A DNA stretch of 14,613 nucleotides from contig CAJUAM010000053.1 of the NCBI GenBank assembly GCA_910584615.1, forward strand, positions 1 to 14,613, read 5' to 3'. Made by a program: the position numbers and the translations under genes. Positions 1 through 6,477 of this stretch are shown piece by piece. The number at the start of each line of letters is the position of its first letter. The stretch's first letter is position 1. The stretch is from an uncultured Dorea sp. Lineage in GTDB: Bacteria; Bacillota; Clostridia; Lachnospirales; Lachnospiraceae. The notes below the pieces were generated by a model. It was not told the DNA's origin and searched no databases. It worked only from the letters and a program-made list of their open reading frames with translations.

Positions 1-9
1 AAATATTTG

Positions 10-38
10 TAATAAATGCGAACAACCTTTCATATGAT
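10..38 (+). promoter_or_regulatory. possible sigma-E promoter of yabPQ
   Basis: TAATAAA at 10-16 and CATATGAT at 31-38 are separated by 14 bases. They match the sigma-E consensus I remember (-35 KMATATT, -10 CATACANT) at 5/7 and 6/8 positions. In Bacillus, yabP and yabQ are mother-cell sporulation genes, so a sigma-E promoter here is expected. The predicted transcription start, near 44-46, would lie right at the ribosome binding site, which is very close. The call is tentative. Confidence 0.3.
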
Positions 39-54
39 TATTAAGAAAGGTTGT
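22..54 (+). promoter_or_regulatory. perfect hairpin covering the yabP ribosome binding site
   Basis: ACAACCTTTC (22-31) is perfectly complementary to GAAAGGTTGT (45-54), giving a 10-bp stem with a 13-base loop. The 3' arm contains most of the Shine-Dalgarno sequence AGAAAGG (44-50) of yabP. No T-run follows, so it is not an intrinsic terminator. In a transcript reading in from the left it would bury the ribosome binding site. Confidence 0.6.
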
Positions 55-55
55 G

Positions 56-346
56 ATGTGTATGGAAGATAAGACTATACAAAAAAATCATAAACTGGTT
101 GTCAATAACCGCAAGACGAGTCTGGTAACAGGAGTGCTGGATGTCTTATCGTTTGATTTGAATGAGATCCTTCTGGAGACGGAGCAGGGGATGATGATGG
201 TGAAAGGGACAGATCTGCATGTGAATCGTCTGAACCTTGAGAAGGGGGAAGTAGATATGTCAGGAAATATTGACAGTATCTCTTACTCTGATGTTCATGC
301 AGGAGTAAAGCAGGGAGAGAATCTGTTCTCTAAGCTGTTCAGGTAA
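56..346 (+). CDS. yabP: sporulation protein YabP
   Basis: This is a 96-residue YabP family protein. The family consists of small sporulation proteins expressed in the mother cell and connected with spore envelope formation; its biochemical activity is not established. What is seen: a basic N-terminus, a core of alternating hydrophobic strands (TGVLDVLSFDLNEILLETEQ and MVKGTDLHVNRLNLEKGEVDM) and the family-typical end GENLFSKLF. There is no signal peptide or membrane segment. Three starts are possible: GTG 53, ATG 56 and ATG 62. AGAAAGG at 44-50 lies 2, 5 and 11 bases from them, so ATG 56 is preferred. yabQ follows after 3 bases, which implies one transcript. In Bacillus the gene upstream is the S4-domain gene yabO/rqcP, which would lie just left of this window. 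Confidence 0.9.
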   Translation: MCMEDKTIQKNHKLVVNNRKTSLVTGVLDVLSFDLNEILLETEQGMMMVKGTDLHVNRLNLEKGEVDMSGNIDSISYSDVHAGVKQGENLFSKLFR

Positions 347-349
347 CAG

Positions 350-634
350 ATGCCGCAGATCAGAGGAGAAATCGTTATATTTCTGGTGTCGGTAGTTACT
401 GGCATCATGCTGCGTCTGGTGTATAGGAGTATTAGTATTTTCCGTCAATTAGTGGAGCATAGTCTGTTTATAATCGGTATTGAAGACATGATTTTCTGGC
501 TAGGAGCTGCTATATATGTGTTTGTGCAAATTTACCATACAAGTGATGGTAGTATTCGATGGTATTTTATACTAGGTCTGGTGTTTGGAACGTTTTTTTG
601 CGAGGCTTTGATAAGGCGTTTTCAAAAAGGGTAA
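350..634 (+). CDS. yabQ: sporulation membrane protein YabQ
   Basis: This is a 94-residue integral membrane protein of the YabQ family, which in Bacillus is needed for spore cortex formation. Three hydrophobic segments are visible, roughly residues 7-25 (IVIFLVSVVTGIMLRLV), 43-61 (IEDMIFWLGAAIYVFVQIY) and 70-85 (WYFILGLVFGTFFCEAL), followed by a basic C-terminus RRFQKG. It is shorter than Bacillus YabQ, but its position directly after yabP (3-base gap) and the membrane pattern support the call. The upstream ribosome binding site is weak (CAGG at 340-343, overlapping the yabP end), which suggests translational coupling to yabP. Confidence 0.85.
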   Translation: MPQIRGEIVIFLVSVVTGIMLRLVYRSISIFRQLVEHSLFIIGIEDMIFWLGAAIYVFVQIYHTSDGSIRWYFILGLVFGTFFCEALIRRFQKG

Positions 635-677
635 AAAAAAATCTACGTTAATTTCAGGATTTATTCTTTGTTTATTA

Positions 678-706
678 TTGCGAAAGTTATGAAAAAAAGA
701 TAAGAT
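678..706 (+). promoter_or_regulatory. candidate vegetative promoter for the divIC-like gene
   Basis: TTGCGA (678-683), a 17-base spacer and TAAGAT (701-706) form a sigma-A-like promoter, with 4/6 matches in each box. It lies in the 125-base gap after yabQ. A separate promoter makes sense because the division gene is needed in growing cells while yabPQ are sporulation genes. The gap is A+T-rich, so chance matches are possible. Confidence 0.35.
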
Positions 707-759
707 AAGGATTAGTTAACGATGCGGTTTAAACCTATCAGCAAGGGTGAGTATAAATT

Positions 760-1089
760 ATGAAAAAGATGAAACAGGAGCGCCGGCGCAGCAACAGCAG
801 TCAGAGACGGCGTCTTAGGGAACATAAGAGGAGTATGCTTGTGGTTAGTGCCGTGATCATATTGCTGGGCGTTATCGTGTTTGTGAATAGTATGACGCTG
901 AAAGCGAAGGAGAAGGCATATCAGGAGCAGGAGATTGAACTTAAGCAGCAGATAGAAGAAGAAAAGCAGAAAGCGAAAGAGATCGACAAACTGGAAGAGT
1001 ATGTGGGTACAGACGACTATGTAGAAGATATGGCCAGAGAAAAATTGGGCTTAGTCTATAAGGATGAAATAATATTTAAGGCAGAGTGA
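760..1089 (+). CDS. divIC: septum formation initiator, DivIC/FtsB-like
   Basis: This is a 109-residue bitopic protein of the septum formation initiator family (DivIC/FtsB/FtsL-like), part of the FtsQ-FtsL-FtsB type sub-complex that helps activate septal wall synthesis. What is seen: a very basic cytoplasmic N-terminus (about 1-27), one membrane segment (about 28-46, LVVSAVIILLGVIVFVNSM), then a charged coiled coil rich in E, K and Q (about 50-82) outside the membrane. The family-typical C-terminal block follows (DDYVEDMAREKLGLVYKDEI), where the AREKLG element is characteristic. AAGGGTGAG at 743-751 lies 8 bases before the ATG. Its place between yabQ and spoIIE matches divIC of Bacillus. A terminator follows directly. 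Confidence 0.9.
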   Translation: MKKMKQERRRSNSSQRRRLREHKRSMLVVSAVIILLGVIVFVNSMTLKAKEKAYQEQEIELKQQIEEEKQKAKEIDKLEEYVGTDDYVEDMAREKLGLVYKDEIIFKAE

Positions 1090-1105
1090 TGCTGATACGA
1101 ATGAT

Positions 1106-1137
1106 AAGCTTTAGGATGTATATCCTAAAGCTTTTTT
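1106..1137 (+). terminator. intrinsic terminator after the divIC-like gene
   Basis: AAGCTTTAGGAT (1106-1117) pairs perfectly with ATCCTAAAGCTT (1122-1133) around a 4-base loop, giving a 12-bp stem. A run of six T follows at 1132-1137. It ends the yabP-yabQ-divIC unit and isolates spoIIE from it. Confidence 0.92.
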
Positions 1138-1214
1138 ATACCATAATATGCAAAATAGCCGCCGACGGCAAACATTTTGTGCATCAATTGATTTAATAAG
1201 GGGAGCAGATTAAG

Positions 1215-2618
1215 ATGGGAGAAATTAAGGACAAGGGTGCGTTTTTAAATCCATATGTGATCCAGATGGATAAATTTGCGGACTCAATGGTACATCTTTC
1301 AAAGACTTTTTTCACATTAGAAGGATATAGAGGGACATTTTCAAAAGAGGAATTTGAGGATATGTTTCATAAAGTTACCGGCAAAGTATGTGAGAACTGT
1401 GAGCGGAAAGATGAGTGTCTTCAGGAGAACAGGATCTATACGTATCAGATGATGTATGAAATTCTCTGTGCAGTAGAAGATTATGGCGCGGAGCTTAATG
1501 TGGAGCTTAAGAGAAGTCTGCAGAAGAGATGCCAGTTTGCGCCAAGATTCCTCAGGGAGACATTGGAGGTATATGAAAATGCCAAGAAGATCCTTCTCTG
1601 GAATAATAAGATCGTGCAGAACAGGGAGGGGTTCGCGGGACAGTTAAAAAGCTTCGCGAAGCTTCTGCAGTATACTACAAGGGAACTTGACGCCGGGATT
1701 TTTGAGGACGAGCATTTGGAGAAAAAGCTGAAAAATAAGCTGAAAAAAATCGGGATCAAGATGCTCTCCTCGGTATTTTATATCACATCACAGGGAAAAT
1801 ATGAGATACATCTGACAGTGAGAGCGGCAAAGGGAATCTGTGTCGCTACAAAGGAACTTGCTTATGAGACAGGCAGATGTGTAGGCAGGGTCATGATGCC
1901 GCAGCAGGGAGAAAGGCCGATCGTGGGAGCGCAGTATTGCACGATCGCCTGTGTAGAAAGCGCGAGGTATCAGACACTGCAGGGGGTCGCGAAGATAGGA
2001 AAGGACTGCGAACAGACGTCTGGAGATACATTCCTTATGGCAGATCTTCCGGGAGGGAAGAAGGGTATGGCAATCTCTGACGGTATGGGCTCCGGCGAGG
2101 AGGCATGCAGGGAGAGCACGATGGTCGTGGAGATGTTAGAAGAACTTTTGGAGGCAGGATTTCCGGCGAAGATGGCTATTGAGATCATGAATACCGCACT
2201 GGTCATCGGGCGTGAAGACGTTCGTTTTTCTACAGTAGATGTCTGTTTGTTTGACCTTTATACCGGGAGCTGTGAGTTTGTGAAGGCGGGGGCCTCCACT
2301 ACGTTTATAAAACGGTCAGACAGTGTGGAGAAGATTACTTCTGCTACTTTGCCTATCGGGGTGCTTAAGGATATAGAGATCGAATCGGTGGAGCGGGAGC
2401 TGTCATCGGGAGATTTTGTTATCATGGTTACGGATGGGGTGATGGATGCGCTTCCGGCGAAAGAGCAGGACACTTTAATGACAGAGTTCATACGGGAGGC
2501 GAATACAGTAAACCCGAAGGAGCTTGCGCACTATCTGCTTGGTAAGGTGCTGGAATGGAGCGGTGAGAAGCCGACAGATGATATGACGATCATGACGGTG
2601 GGACTGTGGAGATTATAA
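1215..2618 (+). CDS. spoIIE: stage II sporulation protein E, soluble short form
   Basis: This is a PP2C-type serine phosphatase that, in sporulation, dephosphorylates the anti-anti-sigma factor SpoIIAA and so frees sigma-F in the forespore. The C-terminal half (about 245-467) carries the PP2C core. Conserved acidic residues are D271 (SGDTFLMADLPGG), D289 (ISDGMGSGEE), D407 (VTDGVMD) and D455/D456 (TDDMTIM). The N-terminal half (1-240) resembles the central regulatory/oligomerisation region of SpoIIE and has a Cys cluster C59-x2-C62-x5-C68. Bacillus SpoIIE is about 827 residues with ten membrane segments in its first 330; none are present here. AAGGGGAG (1198-1205) at good spacing supports ATG 1215, and the terminator just upstream leaves no room for a missing N-terminal part. 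Position between divIC and tilS is that of spoIIE. I saw no convincing Spo0A box upstream. Confidence 0.9.
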   Translation: MGEIKDKGAFLNPYVIQMDKFADSMVHLSKTFFTLEGYRGTFSKEEFEDMFHKVTGKVCENCERKDECLQENRIYTYQMMYEILCAVEDYGAELNVELKRSLQKRCQFAPRFLRETLEVYENAKKILLWNNKIVQNREGFAGQLKSFAKLLQYTTRELDAGIFEDEHLEKKLKNKLKKIGIKMLSSVFYITSQGKYEIHLTVRAAKGICVATKELAYETGRCVGRVMMPQQGERPIVGAQYCTIACVESARYQTLQGVAKIGKDCEQTSGDTFLMADLPGGKKGMAISDGMGSGEEACRESTMVVEMLEELLEAGFPAKMAIEIMNTALVIGREDVRFSTVDVCLFDLYTGSCEFVKAGASTTFIKRSDSVEKITSATLPIGVLKDIEIESVERELSSGDFVIMVTDGVMDALPAKEQDTLMTEFIREANTVNPKELAHYLLGKVLEWSGEKPTDDMTIMTVGLWRL

Positions 2619-2621
2619 AAC

Positions 2622-2650
2622 TTGCATTTTGCGTAAGATTTCTATATATT
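2622..2650 (+). promoter_or_regulatory. candidate promoter for tilS-hpt-ftsH
   Basis: TTGCAT (2622-2627), a 17-base spacer and TATATT (2645-2650) lie in the 72-base gap between spoIIE and tilS. The -10 box matches 5/6, while only TTG of the -35 box matches. It would give the essential tilS, hpt and ftsH genes expression in growing cells independent of spoIIE. Confidence 0.4.
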
Positions 2651-2690
2651 AAAAACAGGGCTAAATAACTATAGATGAAAAGGATAGAAA

Positions 2691-4091
2691 ATGTATAGGG
2701 AAGTCAGAGAATATATAAGAACATGGCAGATGCTTGGACGAGAGGACAAAGTAATTGCAGGCATATCGGGAGGAGCGGATTCCATATGTCTGCTTTTTAT
2801 ACTTATAAAAATTAAAGAAGAGATGGGTTTTGAACTTGCGGCGGTCCACATTCATCATGGACTCAGAGGAGAGACGGCAGACCGGGATGAGGAGTATGTG
2901 CGCAGTGTCTGTGAGTCAGAGAATGTGGAGCTTTTTGTGTATCATAAGGACGTAAAACAATACGCGAAAGAGCACGGACTTACAGAGGAGGAAGCTGGCC
3001 GTGAAGTGAGGAGAGGTTGTTTTATGGAAGTGATGGAGGAACAGAATGGGACTTGCATCGCGACGGCTCATCACAGGAATGATAATGCAGAGACGGTACT
3101 GTGGAATCTGTGTCGGGGGACAGGATTAAAAGGTATGGGGGGGATTTCGCCGAAAAACGGTGTGTGGATCCGACCGCTTTTAAATCAGGAACGTACAGAT
3201 ATTGAATCATATTTGAAAAAGAGGGGAATATCTTATTGTACGGATGAGACGAATCTGCAGGATTGCTATACGAGAAATCGGATCCGTAATCATGTACTGA
3301 CCTATCTGGAGGAAAATATCAATGAAAAATCTGTGGTTCATATTACTGAGTGCGCAACAAAGCTTAGAAAGCTTGGAGAGTATATCGAAGAAGAGACAAC
3401 CAGATATAGAAAGAGATGTACGGAAAAAAGAGAAGATGGAACAATAGTTATTGTGAAAAAGCAATATGAGCTTGCACCGGATGCATTAAAGGCAGAAATA
3501 GTGCATGAAATTATCTGCGAAGCAGCCGGACGGAAAAAAGATATAGAGGAGATACATGTAAAGACGGTGCAGGAGCTTATGAGACGGCAGGTGGGACGCA
3601 AAGCTGATCTGCCATATGGGTTGGAAGCCGTCAGAAATTATGAAGGAATCTGCCTTGGAAAGAAAAAAAAAGCGGGGCAAAGGGAAGAAAAGCCGTTGTT
3701 TCGGATGAGGATTTTTGAAAAAAGTAAGGAATATATAACATTTTCGCAAAAAAACTACACGAAATGGTTTGATTATGCTATAATTAGCAATACTGTAAAA
3801 ATCAGACACCGCAAGCCTGGGGACTATATTGTAATAGATAAAGAAGGAAGGAAGCAGAAGTTAAAGCAGTACTTTATTAATGCTAAAATTCCCAGGGAAT
3901 CAAGAGACAGTATCTGGCTTGCGGCAGATGGGAATGAAATTATGTGGATCATAGGTTACAGGCAGAGTCAGGCATACCAGATTACAGATAGTACAAAACA
4001 GATATTGGAGATTAGTTTTTACGGAGGAGAAGATGATGGAGGAGACAATAAGAGTATTGGTTCCAGAAGCGGAGGCTGCAAAGAGGATTGA
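2691..4091 (+). CDS. tilS: tRNA(Ile)-lysidine synthase TilS
   Basis: TilS joins lysine to C34 of the CAU-anticodon isoleucine tRNA in an ATP-dependent reaction, so that the tRNA reads AUA and is charged with isoleucine. The N-terminal PP-loop ATPase domain (about 15-200) shows SGGADS (26-31), HHGLRG (55-60), the TAHH...NAET block (125-135) and the RNRIR block. A C-terminal TilS substrate-binding domain follows (about 375-447: IRHRKPGDYI, LKQYFINAKIP, WIIGYRQ). The length of 466 is normal for the family. AAGGATAG just upstream serves as ribosome binding site. The last 20 or so residues, rich in G, D and S, lie beyond the recognised domain and are encoded in the stretch shared with hpt. In Bacillus, TilS and HprT have been reported to act together on ftsH expression; the same gene order is kept here. 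Confidence 0.95.
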   Translation: MYREVREYIRTWQMLGREDKVIAGISGGADSICLLFILIKIKEEMGFELAAVHIHHGLRGETADRDEEYVRSVCESENVELFVYHKDVKQYAKEHGLTEEEAGREVRRGCFMEVMEEQNGTCIATAHHRNDNAETVLWNLCRGTGLKGMGGISPKNGVWIRPLLNQERTDIESYLKKRGISYCTDETNLQDCYTRNRIRNHVLTYLEENINEKSVVHITECATKLRKLGEYIEEETTRYRKRCTEKREDGTIVIVKKQYELAPDALKAEIVHEIICEAAGRKKDIEEIHVKTVQELMRRQVGRKADLPYGLEAVRNYEGICLGKKKKAGQREEKPLFRMRIFEKSKEYITFSQKNYTKWFDYAIISNTVKIRHRKPGDYIVIDKEGRKQKLKQYFINAKIPRESRDSIWLAADGNEIMWIIGYRQSQAYQITDSTKQILEISFYGGEDDGGDNKSIGSRSGGCKED

Positions 4092-4563
4092 GGAGATCGG
4101 CAGGCAGATCAGTGACGATTATGCAGGACGGCAGGTGCATCTTATCTGTATTTTAAAGGGTGGGGTTTTCTTTATGTGTGAGCTGGCCAAAAGGATCACC
4201 GTACCGGTTTCTATGGATTTTATGAGTGTGAGCAGTTATGGCGACGGCACTTCATCCAGCGGAATCGTTAAGATTGCCAAGGATCTTGATGAGACGCTGG
4301 AGGGTAAGGATGTTATCATTGTAGAGGACATTATTGATTCCGGCAGGACGCTTTATTATCTGATGGATGTTTTAAAACAGAGAAAACCAAAGAGCCTGAG
4401 ACTGTGCACACTTCTTGATAAACCGCAGCGCAGGGTGAAGGACGTGAAAGTTGATTATGTAGGTTATGAGATTCCGGATGAATTTGTGGTTGGATATGGG
4501 CTTGATTATGCTCAAAAATATAGAAATCTGCCATACATTGGTGTTGTGGAAGGTGTTGAGTAG
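4036..4563 (+). CDS. hpt: hypoxanthine phosphoribosyltransferase
   Basis: This purine salvage enzyme forms IMP (and usually GMP) from hypoxanthine or guanine plus PRPP in the cytoplasm. The protein has 175 residues. The PRPP-binding signature VIIVEDIIDSGRT is at about 93-105, the LKGG loop at about 40-43, the flexible loop DFMSVSSYGDGTSSSG at about 61-76, and the C-terminal base-binding part is VGYEIPDEFVVGYGLDY. Two adjacent ATGs exist at 4033 and 4036. GGAGGAG (4023-4029) is 3 or 6 bases away, which favours 4036. The start lies inside tilS in another frame (56-base overlap, 59 if 4033 is used), so translation is probably coupled. ftsH follows after 15 bases. Confidence 0.95.
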   Translation: MEETIRVLVPEAEAAKRIEEIGRQISDDYAGRQVHLICILKGGVFFMCELAKRITVPVSMDFMSVSSYGDGTSSSGIVKIAKDLDETLEGKDVIIVEDIIDSGRTLYYLMDVLKQRKPKSLRLCTLLDKPQRRVKDVKVDYVGYEIPDEFVVGYGLDYAQKYRNLPYIGVVEGVE

Positions 4564-4578
4564 AAGGAGGCTTGAGAA

Positions 4579-6453
4579 TTGAACGATAGAAGAACTAGAG
4601 GGATCAGCGGCGCGAGTGTGCTGATATTCATATTATTTTTATTTGGGGCTTTGTGGTTTACGAACCAGATGGACCAGAGGGATAACGAGCTGAAATGGAA
4701 TCAATTCGAAGAAGTGATAACAGGCGGTAATGTCAAGTCGATCAATATCGCGCAGAATAAGAATGTTCCTACCGGACGGGTAGAGATTGAGGTTAGGAGC
4801 GGCAAGGACGGGACAGATACAGAAGTCAAATATCTGTATACTTCCGATGTCAATGAAGTCCAGAAGTATTTAAAAGACAAGAATATTGAGAATTATACAA
4901 TATCGAATGTACCGCAGGACAGTTGGTTTGCGAATACCATCGTGCCGATGCTTCTGATGATAGGCGGCATTGCTTTGATCTTTGCGTTCATGAACCGTCA
5001 GGGCGGTAATGCGAATGCAAAAGCGATGAATTTCGGAAAGAGCCGCGCGAAGCTCAGCGTGGACGGAGATAATAATGTGACATTCGCGAAAGTGGCAGGT
5101 CTTCAGGAAGAGAAGGAAGAACTTGAAGAAATTGTGGATTTCTTAAAGTCTCCAAAGAAATATATTCAGGTTGGCGCGAGAATACCGAAAGGCGTTTTGC
5201 TTGTAGGGCCTCCGGGAACTGGTAAGACGCTGCTTGCAAAAGCAGTAGCTGGTGAAGCGGGAGTTCCGTTCTTTACCATTTCTGGTTCGGACTTTGTGGA
5301 AATGTTTGTCGGAGTCGGTGCTTCGCGTGTCAGAGATCTGTTTGAGGAGGCGAAGAAGAATGCGCCGTGTATTATTTTCATAGATGAGATTGATGCAGTA
5401 GCGCGCCGCAGAGGAACCGGTATGGGCGGCGGACATGACGAAAGGGAGCAGACACTGAACCAGCTTCTGGTGGAAATGGATGGATTTGGCGTCAATGAAG
5501 GTATCATTGTCATGGCGGCAACCAACAGAGTTGATATTTTAGATCCGGCTATATTGCGCCCCGGAAGGTTTGACAGGAAGGTCATGGTGGGAAGGCCGGA
5601 TGTTCAAGGGAGAGAGGAGATACTGGCTGTCCATGCCAAGGGTAAGCCTTTGAGTGAGGAGATCGATCTAAAGCAGATTGCGCAGACAACGGCAGGATTC
5701 ACAGGAGCGGATCTTGAAAATCTGCTGAATGAAGCGGCGATTCTTGCAGCGAAGGATAATCGTGTATTTTTAAAGCAGGATGATATTAAAAAAGCTTTTG
5801 TCAAAGTAGGTATCGGTGCGGAGAAAAAAAGCCGGGTAATTTCTGATAAAGAGAAAAAAATCACTGCATTTCACGAGGCAGGCCATGCAATACTGTTTCA
5901 TGTGCTTCCGGATGTAGGACCTGTTTACAGTGTCTCTATTATTCCGACAGGGGGAGCAGGGGGATATACTATGCCGCTTCCTGAGAGGGATGAGATGTTT
6001 AACACAAAAGGAAAGATGCTTCAGGATATCATTGTATCACTTGGGGGACGTATTGCGGAAGAAGAAGTGTTTGATGATATTACGACAGGCGCGTCGCAGG
6101 ATATTAAGCAGGCAACTGGCATTGCAAAGTCCATGGTGACAAAGTTTGGTATGTCAGAGACAGTAGGTCTTGTCAATTATGACAATGACAGTGACGAAGT
6201 GTTTATCGGACGTGATCTCGCGCATGCGTCAAGAGGATATGGAGAAAGTATCGCTACGGTGATTGATCAGGAAGTAAAACGTATTATTGATGAGTGCTAT
6301 ACAAAGGCAAAAAAGATCATACAAGAGTATGACAGCGTACTTCATGCGTGTGCAGAACTCCTTTTAGAAAAAGAAAAGATTTCCAGAGAAGAGTTTGAGG
6401 CCTTGTTTCAGCCGGGAAATACGGAAGAGTCTGGAGAATTTGTACAGGTATAA
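4579..6453 (+). CDS. ftsH: ATP-dependent zinc metalloprotease FtsH
   Basis: FtsH is a membrane-bound hexameric AAA+ protease that degrades misfolded membrane proteins and some regulators. The protein has 624 residues. Two membrane segments lie at about 10-27 and 119-138, flanking a small extracytoplasmic domain. The AAA module has Walker A GPPGTGKT (210-217), Walker B IIFIDEID (265-272), the pore motif MFVGVG (242-247) and the second region of homology ATNRVDILDPAILRPGRFDR (314-333). The protease domain has HEAGH (432-436) and the likely third zinc ligand D508 in GASQDIK. All catalytic elements are intact. The start is TTG at 4579, 8 bases after an excellent AGAAGGAGG (4562-4570); the other nearby TTG at 4572 runs into a stop at once. 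The C-terminus is short and acidic, as is common. Confidence 0.97.
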   Translation: MNDRRTRGISGASVLIFILFLFGALWFTNQMDQRDNELKWNQFEEVITGGNVKSINIAQNKNVPTGRVEIEVRSGKDGTDTEVKYLYTSDVNEVQKYLKDKNIENYTISNVPQDSWFANTIVPMLLMIGGIALIFAFMNRQGGNANAKAMNFGKSRAKLSVDGDNNVTFAKVAGLQEEKEELEEIVDFLKSPKKYIQVGARIPKGVLLVGPPGTGKTLLAKAVAGEAGVPFFTISGSDFVEMFVGVGASRVRDLFEEAKKNAPCIIFIDEIDAVARRRGTGMGGGHDEREQTLNQLLVEMDGFGVNEGIIVMAATNRVDILDPAILRPGRFDRKVMVGRPDVQGREEILAVHAKGKPLSEEIDLKQIAQTTAGFTGADLENLLNEAAILAAKDNRVFLKQDDIKKAFVKVGIGAEKKSRVISDKEKKITAFHEAGHAILFHVLPDVGPVYSVSIIPTGGAGGYTMPLPERDEMFNTKGKMLQDIIVSLGGRIAEEEVFDDITTGASQDIKQATGIAKSMVTKFGMSETVGLVNYDNDSDEVFIGRDLAHASRGYGESIATVIDQEVKRIIDECYTKAKKIIQEYDSVLHACAELLLEKEKISREEFEALFQPGNTEESGEFVQV

Positions 6454-6477
6454 TATAGGCGACTGAGAGGAAATAGC

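Noticed and set aside
1141..1214. Spo0A box or classical promoter upstream of spoIIE
   Set aside because: I found no TGTCGAA-like box, and the best -10 candidate (TTTAAT, 1192-1197) has no acceptable -35 partner.
5166..5585. Minus-strand 139-residue open frame inside ftsH
   Set aside because: It is a mirror of the highly conserved FtsH AAA domain on the other strand, with no start signals.
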